Shown here piece by piece: positions 1-8,537 of a DNA stretch of 64,000 bases. The notes beneath the pieces are model-generated. The model saw only the letters and a program-made list of their open reading frames with translations, was not told the DNA's origin and ran no database searches. The stretch comes from an uncultured Bacteroidales bacterium (GTDB lineage: Bacteria; Bacteroidota; Bacteroidia; Bacteroidales; Paludibacteraceae), in the NCBI GenBank assembly GCA_900319005.1, contig ONMV01000004.1:148109-212108 (forward strand). The letters run 5' to 3'. The position numbers and the translations under genes are program-made. Within the stretch, counting starts at the first letter, position 1; each line of letters starts with the position of its first letter.

Positions 1-1
1 C

Positions 2-2698
2 GATGATCGTCTGTCTGTATCGGATGGAGAACTGACTATCGACTTCAATACCCCGTACGTCTACGAGGGAGGTAACCTGCTTATTCAGGTGGAGGTTTCG
101 CGTGCCGGATCCTATATGGCGTCTTCTTTCTATTCCGCAAGTTCGGATTACCTGATTAAGTACGCCTATGGTGGTTCTTCCCGTGAGCAAAAGCAGCCGA
201 AAGTGACATTTGTTATAGCAGACGGTTCTGATCCTATCAGCGACGACTGCCATGCGCCTACTGCGGCTAAGGTAGATGCTGTAACGGATGTAACAGCCTC
301 TATTTCTTGGGAAGGCGATGCTTCGCAGTATCAATACCGCCTCGAGTTCGAAGGCAACCAGCCCGATTGGACAAAGGCTACGATTACGGACCAAAAATCA
401 GTTTCGCTGTCCAATCTCTATGACGAACAGAAATATCATTTCTATGTACGCGCCTATTGCTCCGAAACGGCAGTAAGCGAGTCCGTAAAAGTGACTTTCA
501 AGACGGCATGTGCCCGTATGAAATTGCCTTGGATTGAGACCTTCACGCGCGATGATGCAAGTTCCGAATGGACTGTTGCTACACCGGACTGCTGGATCAT
601 CTCGTCGGAGAAGCCCGATGTGTTCGTATCGCGCGATAAGACTTATGACGAAGAAGGTAACGCGCAGGCTGTTTATACCCAAGCGCACCTCACAGCACGC
701 GGAGGTGGTGCTACTACAGCACAGGTATTTGCAGCACCGGCTATGAACGGTCGTCTCGATACCCTTGAGGTGGCTTTTGACTACCATACGAATATGGTTA
801 GTGCCGATTATGGCGTATTGGAAGTAGGTTATATGAAGGACCCCTACAAAGCTTCCTCTTTCGTTTCGATCAAGACGTTAGCGCAGACCTTGACCGATGT
901 ACACGCGGTCGTTACGCTTGAGAGCGTACCGGCTGATGCCCAGTTCATCGCTTTCCGCTTTGCAGGCGGTACGAGTAATTTAGGTACGGTTTCGTTGGAT
1001 AACTTCGTGGTCGCAGCCATCGGTAAGTCCGGTGACGTCGATATGTCCGAAGAGGACCTGCCGGATCCCTCTATCTGGTCGCTTTCCTACTGCGATGCAG
1101 GTTATACATGGTATTACCGCGGTGACGAGCAGTACTTCGGTATGCTCCTTATCAGCGATGATCTCCAGGATACGATAGCTGCTGTCTTCACTTCAGAGGG
1201 CGATTGTACGCAATTCGCTTCGCAGGATGGCGTAGAGTTCACGCAGGATGATCCGAATGCCGAGTATCGCTATTATTTCAATACCCGCTATATCCTTAAT
1301 GTAGATGATGCAGGTTTGATGAAGTTCGGCGCTTTCGATGCATGCACAGTCAATATCGGCGGTTCGGGTGTAAATGCCCAACTCGGTCTGAAGTCCGGTA
1401 GTTACACCGTAGTGGTATACGAACTGATCGTATCGACGGATGAAGAGACCGGCACATCTAAGGTGGAAGGACTTGGCGATAAAATATCTACCATCTCCTT
1501 CACGCTGACCGGAAAAGTGATCTACAATCTGCAAGCTGAAGTAGCTGAGGATCATCAGACCGCTACGCTGACATGGGATGCTCCGGAACTGGCACAAGGT
1601 GAACGCGTGTACGTACAGGTATGGTCCGGTGAGACGGTAGTTTATGATAATCTCAATACGAGTGATCGTCCGGAAAGCCCCCTGACCGTCAATGTGGAAG
1701 AGGGTAAGAGTTATACCGTTGTCGTACAGGTAATTGATAAGAAACAAAACCCGGTTGGTCCGGAAGCACAGACCTCTTTCACGGTAGGCGTTAATAACTA
1801 CGAACCCGCTAACCCGCACGCTGAGGTGTCCGGCGGCGATAACGTGACCTTCTCATGGGAGGCAACCGTAGTAGCAGACCGCTATGTGATAACCCTGTAC
1901 TGCGACGGCGAGTTCTATTCGAACCTGACCGTCAATGGTACTTCCAAACTCACTACGATGCCGAAAGATGGTACTTGGTCATGGACTGTTCAGGCGTTCA
2001 ATCAAGGCGCTAACGGCAATTATTACGAGGCTTCGAACCCCGTAGCAGGTAATGACTTCGTTTCCAAGAGCGCTGAGATTCCGGAAGATGCTGTTGAACT
2101 GGACGTAATCGGTCTTAACGCGTACTATATTGAGCCTAATACCGAGTGGTATCAGGAAGGCAAGAATGGTTGGATCCTGCAGTTCGGTCTGGATAATGCG
2201 GGCTATCAATTCGCTTGGTTCTTAGTGTACACCAATAATACATTCGCCCTCTCAGGCAACTATAACCTGACTCGTCAGAACCTGGATAGCGAGAGCGATC
2301 TGATTTACCTCACCGATGGTACTATTCAGGGTACTGACTCTGAGGTGCGCCTCCAGTTCGACGGTTATGATGAGGTAGAAGTTACGAGCAGTTACAGCGT
2401 GACGCAAGCGTTCTACACCGGTTCGTTCCGTCTCGTAGGAGAGGATGGCAAGACGTATGTAGGTCGATTCATGGAACTGATGTGCAGTTCGGGCGACTAC
2501 ACCAACTATGCCTCCGGCAATCCTTCCAACCATATCACCCTCTATGACGAGGATCCGAGCTATTTTGTTGATCCGACCGAAGGCATTGAGGAAATCGTTG
2601 CCGGTAGCCAGAATGGCAAGAAAGTGCTCCATAACGGTCAGTTGCTCATAATCCGTGATGGCAAGGCATACAACGTTCTCGGAACGCTCGTAAAATAA
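2..2698 (+). CDS. Large secreted multidomain protein with C-terminal sorting tail (5' end outside window)
   Basis: The frame is open from base 2 with no stop upstream, so the true start lies before the window; 898 residues are visible. A fibronectin type III-like domain spans about residues 80-170 and is followed by a jelly-roll 'choice-of-anchor/MAM'-like domain (about 170-340, starting near 'LPWIETF' and ending 'VSLDNFVV'). More Fn3-like beta domains follow. The last 25 residues (NGQLLIIRDGKAYNVLGTLVK) match the short tail on six other exported proteins in this window. The signal peptide is not visible. It is probably a cell-surface or secreted protein; binding target unknown. Two hairpins follow the stop. 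Confidence 0.8.
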   Translation, partial: DDRLSVSDGELTIDFNTPYVYEGGNLLIQVEVSRAGSYMASSFYSASSDYLIKYAYGGSSREQKQPKVTFVIADGSDPISDDCHAPTAAKVDAVTDVTASISWEGDASQYQYRLEFEGNQPDWTKATITDQKSVSLSNLYDEQKYHFYVRAYCSETAVSESVKVTFKTACARMKLPWIETFTRDDASSEWTVATPDCWIISSEKPDVFVSRDKTYDEEGNAQAVYTQAHLTARGGGATTAQVFAAPAMNGRLDTLEVAFDYHTNMVSADYGVLEVGYMKDPYKASSFVSIKTLAQTLTDVHAVVTLESVPADAQFIAFRFAGGTSNLGTVSLDNFVVAAIGKSGDVDMSEEDLPDPSIWSLSYCDAGYTWYYRGDEQYFGMLLISDDLQDTIAAVFTSEGDCTQFASQDGVEFTQDDPNAEYRYYFNTRYILNVDDAGLMKFGAFDACTVNIGGSGVNAQLGLKSGSYTVVVYELIVSTDEETGTSKVEGLGDKISTISFTLTGKVIYNLQAEVAEDHQTATLTWDAPELAQGERVYVQVWSGETVVYDNLNTSDRPESPLTVNVEEGKSYTVVVQVIDKKQNPVGPEAQTSFTVGVNNYEPANPHAEVSGGDNVTFSWEATVVADRYVITLYCDGEFYSNLTVNGTSKLTTMPKDGTWSWTVQAFNQGANGNYYEASNPVAGNDFVSKSAEIPEDAVELDVIGLNAYYIEPNTEWYQEGKNGWILQFGLDNAGYQFAWFLVYTNNTFALSGNYNLTRQNLDSESDLIYLTDGTIQGTDSEVRLQFDGYDEVEVTSSYSVTQAFYTGSFRLVGEDGKTYVGRFMELMCSSGDYTNYASGNPSNHITLYDEDPSYFVDPTEGIEEIVAGSQNGKKVLHNGQLLIIRDGKAYNVLGTLVK

Positions 2699-2711
2699 AT
2701 CAGCCGAAATA

Positions 2712-2770
2712 TATCAGCCAATCTTGGCTGATAGAAAAGAAAAATGGCTCCCTCATTTGGGAGCCATTTT
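2712..2770. terminator. Two hairpins between convergent genes
   Basis: The first hairpin pairs TATCAGCCA with TGGCTGATA (2712-2733). The second pairs ATGGCTCCC with GGGAGCCAT (2744-2767), with A-runs before and T-runs after, so it can terminate both the plus-strand gene ending at 2698 and the minus-strand gene ending at 2780. Confidence 0.8.
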
Positions 2771-2779
2771 CTTTGTCTT

Positions 2780-3076
2780 TTACCGTAACTCAACCCTGCG
2801 ACTTACGGTTTCACCATTTACTTTGGCGTAGAGGCGGTAAGTACCGCGGTCTAATTCAAACTCAACGAAATTGCCTTTTTCCTTTTGCAGCAGTTTGCCC
2901 TGCATCGAATAGATTCGGGCTTCTTCCATTCGGGTTGATGTCACTACCAGCGTGTTCTCGCGGAAGCGAACAGTGAAATTATCATTGTTGTGTGCGGCGT
3001 CCGCGATGTTTACTCCAGCCATCAGGCTGATAATGGTCATTACGACCAAACTAACTTTCATACCAATCTTTTTCAT
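2780..3076 (-). CDS. Tiny exported protein consisting mostly of a type IX sorting-like domain
   Basis: 98 residues. A signal peptide (residues 1-28, 'MKKIGMKVSLVVMTIISLMAGVNIADA' region) is followed after about a dozen residues by what looks like a classic type A sorting domain: 'ARIYSMQGKLLQ' then 'GTYRLYAKVNGETVSRRVELR'-like strands to the end. No passenger domain of normal size is present. It has its own good promoter (3145-3176). Either it is a remnant of a larger secreted protein or a free sorting domain. The domain assignment rests on recognised motif style (TIGR04183-like), not on a search. Confidence 0.75.
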   Translation of the reverse strand: MKKIGMKVSLVVMTIISLMAGVNIADAAHNNDNFTVRFRENTLVVTSTRMEEARIYSMQGKLLQKEKGNFVEFELDRGTYRLYAKVNGETVSRRVELR

Positions 3077-3144
3077 AAGTTAGTCCTTTCCTTAAATAAA
3101 CTTAAACTAATACCTTCGATTCCGAACACTTTCGAAATCGGGTG

Positions 3145-3176
3145 CAAAATTACTGCCTTTTTGTGGATTGTCCAAA
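3145..3176 (-). promoter_or_regulatory. Bacteroidota-type promoter for the 98-aa exported protein
   Basis: On the minus strand TTTG (3173-3176), 20 bp, TAATTTTG (3145-3152), matching the TTTG/TAnnTTTG consensus. Transcription should start near 3138, about 60 nt before the start codon. The rest of 3077-3317 shows only AT-rich sequence. Confidence 0.75.
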
Positions 3177-3317
3177 TAAATCTGCAAAAAAGCGATAAAT
3201 TTCTATAAAATGACCAATCGAGTTGACAATTTATCAGAGAATAGTAAGAAAAGGTAGAAAAATGTTAATAATCTAACCTTTTTTTAGCAATAATAAGCAT
3301 TTTAATGCCTTTATCCC

Positions 3318-4391
3318 TTAACGGGATGCTTTGATATAAAGCGGAATAGAGATAGCTAAGAAAACTAAATTCGGTAGCCAAGCCGCAGAAAAAGTGGACA
3401 TTACGTTGTTTACCGAGAAGGTCGTTGATACCGTTGAGAAGAGAATATATGCGGCGGTCAGCACAATGCCGATACCTAAATTCTTACCCATTCCTCCGCG
3501 TACTCTGCGGCTCGACATCGTCACGCCCAACAAAGTCATGATAAAAGCTCCTATCGGCGAAGCCCAGCGTTTATGGTATTCCACCTCAAACGCCTTCACG
3601 TTACCGCTGCCTCTTTGCCGCTGCCTTTCCATATAATGACGCAGCTCAGGCGTCGTCATCTGTTGCGCCTGCTGCGCTGTGATGAAGAGCTCGTCGGGAA
3701 TAACAGGCAGCGTGATATCTTTCCTCTCACCTCGCTCCAAGGTCTCGTGCAGACCCGTAAACGTCCGCTCTGTGTAGTTATCCAAATGCCAGTTGGACAG
3801 GGAATCATAGTAAATACGGTCCGCCGTGGTACGCGAAATAACGCTGTTTCCCTCAAATCGGTCTATCGAACACCGATACCCGATCGCTGAACGGCGCTGA
3901 AAGGACTCGATATAGAGCACTGTTCCCGGCTCTACCTCCATCTGGATATGTCGCGCGTTCTCCGACGAGAAATGCTCTACGTACTTATCCGTGAAATTGA
4001 TCATCCGCTCGCTACTGCGAGGGATCACCCAACCGCCTAAGAATATACTCAGCACAAACAGCAAGGTCGCGGAGATAGCGTAGGGTACCATCAGCCGGTG
4101 ATAACTCATTCCTGCCGCTTGAATAGCGATGATCTCCGAGTTGCCTGCCATCTTGCTCGTGAAATAGATCACGGAGATGAAGATGAACAGCGAACTGAAC
4201 ATATTCATGTAATACGGAATGAAGGGCAGGTAATAATCCAGAATGATTTCCCGCAACGGAACCTGATGCTCGAAGAAATCGTCCATCTTCTCCGTCAGAT
4301 CGAAGACGATAGCGATAGAAAGAATGAGCACGATCGAAAAGAAGAACGTGCCCAAAAATTTCTTAATAATATACCAATCAAGGCGTTTCAT
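3318..4391 (-). CDS. LptF/LptG-family LPS export permease
   Basis: 357 residues, usual size for the YjgP/YjgQ family. N-terminal membrane segments (about residues 12-32, 50-75, 100-125) begin with 'LDWYIIKKFLGTFFFS', a typical opening. A periplasmic beta-jellyroll region (about 130-270) follows, then three C-terminal membrane segments. It should work with LptB to extract LPS from the inner membrane; lptB is at 24474 in this window, not adjacent. It is the last gene of the glgP-panD-tgt operon, 53 bp after tgt; that gap holds an imperfect repeat of 'tctcgtgat' type. LptF and LptG cannot be separated by eye. Confidence 0.9.
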   Translation of the reverse strand: MKRLDWYIIKKFLGTFFFSIVLILSIAIVFDLTEKMDDFFEHQVPLREIILDYYLPFIPYYMNMFSSLFIFISVIYFTSKMAGNSEIIAIQAAGMSYHRLMVPYAISATLLFVLSIFLGGWVIPRSSERMINFTDKYVEHFSSENARHIQMEVEPGTVLYIESFQRRSAIGYRCSIDRFEGNSVISRTTADRIYYDSLSNWHLDNYTERTFTGLHETLERGERKDITLPVIPDELFITAQQAQQMTTPELRHYMERQRQRGSGNVKAFEVEYHKRWASPIGAFIMTLLGVTMSSRRVRGGMGKNLGIGIVLTAAYILFSTVSTTFSVNNVMSTFSAAWLPNLVFLAISIPLYIKASR

Positions 4392-4444
4392 TCAAATTGT
4401 TGTTGCGTGATCTCGTCATCTCGTGATTTCGTCATCTCGTTAGA

Positions 4445-5578
4445 TTATAAACGATTCATAATGTTTGGCATGACGGAGGCTTTCCATGCACTAAAATCTC
4501 CTTCAAGGATATGTTCCCGCGCCTGCGTTACCAAGTCCAGATAGAACGCCAGATTATGAATCGACAATATCTCCAGCCCCAACATCTCTTGCGCGTGTAT
4601 TAAATGTCTTGCGTACGCGCGTGTATAAGCATGATCGACGTAACTGGTACCGTACGGATCCAACTCCGTGAAATCATCCTCCCATTTCTTGTTTCGCAGA
4701 TTCATCACGCCCTGCCATGTGAAGATCATTCCGTTCCTGCCGTTACGTGTCGGCATCACGCAGTCGAACATATCTACGCCTCGTTCGATGGCTTCAAGGA
4801 TGTTCCATGGTGTACCCACGCCCATAAGGTAGCGCGGTTTGTCTTGCGGCAGGATGTCATTGCATACCTCGATCATATCGTACATCACCTCCGTCGGTTC
4901 GCCTACCGCCAGACCTCCGATTGCATAACCGTCGCGGTCAAGATCCCTCAGACGCTTGCAGGCTTCTTGCCGTAACTCAGGGTACGTACAGCCCTGTACG
5001 ATGGGGAATAAGTGCTGCTTATACCCGTACAGGTCTTCCGTTCCATCGAAGCGGGCGATACAGCGGTCCAACCATCGGTGCGTGCGGTCCATCGAGTCTT
5101 TCGCATATTTCTTATCCGCTGTTCCCGGACAGCATTCATCGAATGCCATCATGATGTCCGCGCCTATTTCGCGCTCGATATCCATCACGCTCTCCGGAGT
5201 AAAAAGCAGTTTCCTGCCGTCGATATGACTGCTGAATCGTACGCCCTCTTCTGTCATCTTGCGGATGTCCGTCAGACTGAAGACCTGAAAACCACCCGAG
5301 TCGGTCAGGATAGGACGATTCCATCCCTCGAACCGATGCAGGCCGCCCGCTTTATGCAGGATCTCTGTCCCAGGACGAAGATACAGATGATAGGTGTTTC
5401 CCAGAATAATCTGCGCCTTGATATCCTCCTCCAGCTCCTTGCGCTGAACGCCCTTCACGGTACCTACCGTACCAACAGGCATGAAAATAGGCGTGAGGAT
5501 GTCGCCATGATCGGTGTGTACTACACCGGCACGAGCCCCCACGCCTTTTGCCTCGCTATGTAATTCAAAGAATGTCAT
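4445..5578 (-). CDS. tgt: Queuine/preQ1 tRNA-guanine transglycosylase
   Basis: 377 residues. Swaps guanine-34 in GUN anticodons for a queuosine precursor. Recognised by 'TDSGGFQVFSL', the 'IGGLAVGEP' loop and the nucleophile region 'DMFDCVMPTRNGRNG'. The zinc site near the C terminus, normally CxCxxC...H, is altered: the aligned stretch 'DPYGTSYVDHAYTRAYARHL' has no cysteine, while the later 'SIHN' histidine is kept. I recall the same loss in other Bacteroidales TGTs. Starts ATG at 5578, 31 bp after panD; that gap carries an 'attacg' mini-repeat. Confidence 0.95.
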   Translation of the reverse strand: MTFFELHSEAKGVGARAGVVHTDHGDILTPIFMPVGTVGTVKGVQRKELEEDIKAQIILGNTYHLYLRPGTEILHKAGGLHRFEGWNRPILTDSGGFQVFSLTDIRKMTEEGVRFSSHIDGRKLLFTPESVMDIEREIGADIMMAFDECCPGTADKKYAKDSMDRTHRWLDRCIARFDGTEDLYGYKQHLFPIVQGCTYPELRQEACKRLRDLDRDGYAIGGLAVGEPTEVMYDMIEVCNDILPQDKPRYLMGVGTPWNILEAIERGVDMFDCVMPTRNGRNGMIFTWQGVMNLRNKKWEDDFTELDPYGTSYVDHAYTRAYARHLIHAQEMLGLEILSIHNLAFYLDLVTQAREHILEGDFSAWKASVMPNIMNRL

Positions 5579-5609
5579 ACATGTTTTTCGTGATTACGTA
5601 ATTACGGGA

Positions 5610-5954
5610 TTACGGTAATCTGTTGTTGTCAGGGAAAACGATACTGGGTTTGAAACCTTTTGCCTCCTCTGGCTCCATCATCGCGTACGACATGATGATG
5701 ATCGTGTCGCCTACATGTACCAGATGGGCTGCGGCGCCGTTCATGCAGATACAACCCGAACCGCGTTTGCCCGGTATCGCGTAGGTCTCCAACCTCGCGC
5801 CATTGGTGTTATCAACCACTTGGACACGCTCTCCGCAGTAGATGTTTGCTGCCTCCATGAGCGCCTCGTCTATGGTGATAGAACCAATGTACTCGAGATT
5901 GGCTTCGGTTACCCGAACGCGATGAATCTTGGATTTGAGAATATTCAATAACAT
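5610..5954 (-). CDS. panD: Aspartate 1-decarboxylase precursor
   Basis: 114 residues from ATG at 5954. Makes beta-alanine for pantothenate and CoA. The self-cleavage site is Gly24-Ser25 ('[10 protein letters not shown]'), which generates the pyruvoyl group; '[20 protein letters not shown]' is a typical C-terminal block. I chose 5954 over the longer frame starting at 6005, because family members begin close to '[12 protein letters not shown]' and because 5954 lies one base after the glgP stop. Operon with glgP upstream and tgt downstream. Confidence 0.95.
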   Translation of the reverse strand: MLLNILKSKIHRVRVTEANLEYIGSITIDEALMEAANIYCGERVQVVDNTNGARLETYAIPGKRGSGCICMNGAAAHLVHVGDTIIIMSYAMMEPEEAKGFKPSIVFPDNNRLP

Positions 5955-5955
5955 A

Positions 5956-8365
5956 TTAAATCCAGCGAACGTAGCAGAAATCCATGCGATGCGGCAGCAA
6001 CTCATTCTGCGGATACATACGCAGACCGAACTTCATACCGCCGGCATAGTCGAGTTGGTAGGTGTTCTCGAAGAACAGATGGCTGCCTTCGCTCTTGACC
6101 AGTTTCAACGGCTCTACTTCGTAGAGTTTGTCGTTGTTGTGGGTCGAAGTGCGGATGGCTACGAGCTCAACGCCGATACCCTTGTCGTTCAGTCCGTGCG
6201 TGTCCAGTTCTACCTGTATCTGAACCTTGTCGCCTACATTGAGGTTTTGCAGGTTTTCTGATTTGTAAACCACCTCTATCTCGTCCCAATGCTCTACTAT
6301 GTTCTCTTTCCATGCCGCGATCTCTTTGGCTACCTTGTAGTGGTCCGCCACTCGGGGCTGTAGCCCTTGCTGTTCTTGGCGTAATAGAGCGGGATGATCT
6401 CGTTCTCCAGCATCGTGTAGATAGTAGCAGCATCCAGCTGATCCTGGTGAGCCTGGTTCTCGTAGGTGCGTTTCTCGGTCAGCGCCCAGCCTGCGCCCTC
6501 TACGTAACCTTCGTACCACCATCCGTCTTTGACGGAGAAGTTGAGCACACCGTTCATCTGCGCTTTCTCGCCGGATGTACCCGAAGCCTCCAACGGACGG
6601 GTAGGGGTGTTCAACCAGATATCCACACCCGATACCAGACGTTTAGCGAGGCGCATATCGTAGTTCTCCAAGAAGATGATCTTACCGAGGAACTGAGGCA
6701 TACGGCTGATCTCGATGATACGTTTGATCAGACCCTGGCCGCCTCCGTCTGCCGGGTGAGCCTTACCCGTGAACAAGAACTGAACCGGATAATTCGGGTT
6801 GTTAACCAACTTATCCAGACGCTCCAGATCGGTGAAGAGCAGGTGGGCACGTTTGTACGTAGCGAAACGGCGACCGAAACCGATGATCAGGTTGTTCGGG
6901 TTCATCTCGTTCAGCGCGCGGACGATACGAGCCGGATCACCCTGAGTCTTCATCCAGTCCAGTCCATCATCTTGCGCTTCAAGCTCATGCGGGTGTTCCA
7001 TATTACCTCGTCGGGAATGTCGTTATACGGTTTCCACATCTCGAGGTTCGATTGGTCGCTCATCCACTCTTTCGGCAGATATTTGGCGTAGATATCTTTC
7101 CACTCGTGAGCAGCCCAAGTAGGCATGTGTACACCGTTGGTCACATAGTCCACATGCAGCTCCTCCGGGAAATAACCCGGCCATACGGGGCTGAACATCT
7201 TCTTCGACACCTCGCCGTGCAGCCAGCTCACGCCGTTTGCCTCCTGGCAGGTATTGAGGGCGAAAACGCTCATCGAGAATTTCTCGGTGTTGTCGTCCGG
7301 ATTGACGCGGCCCATGCCGATCAGGTCATGCCACTCGATACCTAGTTTCGGAGCGTACTCGCTCATGTATTTGTAGAACAGACCCTCCTCGAAATAGTCG
7401 TGACCGGCAGGAACCGGTGTATGGCAGGTGTAGAGACCCGAAGCGCGAACGACTTCTTTTGCCTGGTTGAAGGTCAGACCCTCTGCTACCAAATCGACCA
7501 GACGCTGCAATCCCATGAGAGCCGCATGACCCTCGTTGCAGTGATAAACATCTTTCTTGATACCGAGTTTCTTGAGCGCCAACATACCACCGATACCTAA
7601 CATGATCTCCTGCTTGATACGGTTCTCCCAGTCACCACCGTAGAGTTGGTGAGTGATCTGACGGTCCCATTCGCTATTCAGCTCATTATCAGTATCCAGC
7701 AGGTACAAATCCATACGACCAACGGCTACTTTCCACAGATAAGCCTTTACCGTACGACCAGGATAAGGAACCTCAACAATCATGTTGCTGCCATCTTGCT
7801 CTTTCATCTGAGTAATCGGCAGGTTAGAGAAGTTCTGTGCCTCGTAGTTGGCGATCTGCTGACCTTCCGGACTCAGCGTCTGAGTGAAATAACCGTAACG
7901 GTACAGGAAACCGATGGCGGTCATATCCACGTTGCAATCAGATGCCTCTTTGATATAGTCGCCGGCAAGAATACCCAGACCACCCGAGTAAATCTTCAGC
8001 ACGTGCGTCAGACCGTACTCCATCGAGAAATAAGCGATCGTCGGTTTCTTCTTGTCTTTCGGAGTCTCCATGTATGCGCGGAACTCGCTGTACACTTTGT
8101 CCAACTGCTTCATGAACTTAGTGTCTTTCGTCAGCTCTACCATGCGGTCGTAACTGATGATATTCAGCAATACCACAGGGTTAGACTCTGCACGATGCCA
8201 TGCTTCGTTGTCGATGTAGCGGAACAGGTCTTTTGCTCCCGCATTCCAACTCCACCATACGTTGTATGCAATCTCTTGCAGTTTACTTAATTCGGCCGGA
8301 AGAGTCGCATGAACGTTGCACTCTTTGAAAACCGGCTGATTTACATTACTTACTTTAACTCTCAT
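5956..8365 (-). pseudogene. glgP: Alpha-glucan (glycogen) phosphorylase, reading frame broken twice
   Basis: Homology runs across three frames. Part 1 (8365 to about 6966) carries the N-terminal domain ('YNVWWSWNAGAKDLF', 'IAYFSMEYGL', 'HCNEGHAALMGLQR'). Part 2 (about 6966 to 6340) carries the catalytic C-terminal domain ('[17 protein letters not shown]', '[14 protein letters not shown]'). Part 3 (about 6350 to 5956) is the tail ('[16 protein letters not shown]'). The first break lies at a 5-bp tandem copy 'ccagtccagtcc' (6954-6965). At the second (about 6345-6352), some 40 residues expected after 'KGYSPEW' are missing. As written, no full-length enzyme can be made. Sequencing or assembly error is possible, because codons outside the breaks look fully maintained. 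Good promoter upstream. Confidence 0.85.
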
Positions 8366-8415
8366 AAATTATATTGTTTGTTATTATTTTTCGACTTTTC
8401 ACGCAAAAAAGCGTG

Positions 8416-8447
8416 CAAAGTTACGGAAAAATTTTGATATGTGCAAG
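8416..8447 (-). promoter_or_regulatory. Promoter of the glgP-panD-tgt-lptF/G operon
   Basis: Minus strand TAACTTTG at 8416-8423, with CTTG (near TTTG) 20 bp upstream at 8444-8447. A small palindrome acgc-N6-gcgt (8401-8414) covers the expected start point. It overlaps the divergent promoter of the exonuclease gene. Confidence 0.65.
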
Positions 8448-8463
8448 ATTTTTTGTAATTTTG
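8433..8463 (+). promoter_or_regulatory. Promoter of the RNase R-like gene
   Basis: TTTG (8433-8436), 19 bp, TAATTTTG (8456-8463). The predicted start (about 8470) lies downstream of the first in-frame start at 8439, which supports the ATG at 8538 as the real start. Confidence 0.75.
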
Positions 8464-8537
8464 CGCTCGATTTTACGATTTTGTGTACTATAATTAGCAG
8501 AAATTTGAAATCCCCGATTGAAATTCAGACAAATAGA

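Noticed and set aside
1193-1819. Minus-strand open frame (208 codons)
   Set aside because: Antisense to the large secreted protein; composition is that of a shadow frame.
8439-8537. 33-residue N-terminal extension of the RNase R-like protein
   Set aside because: Lies before the predicted transcription start and has no family similarity.
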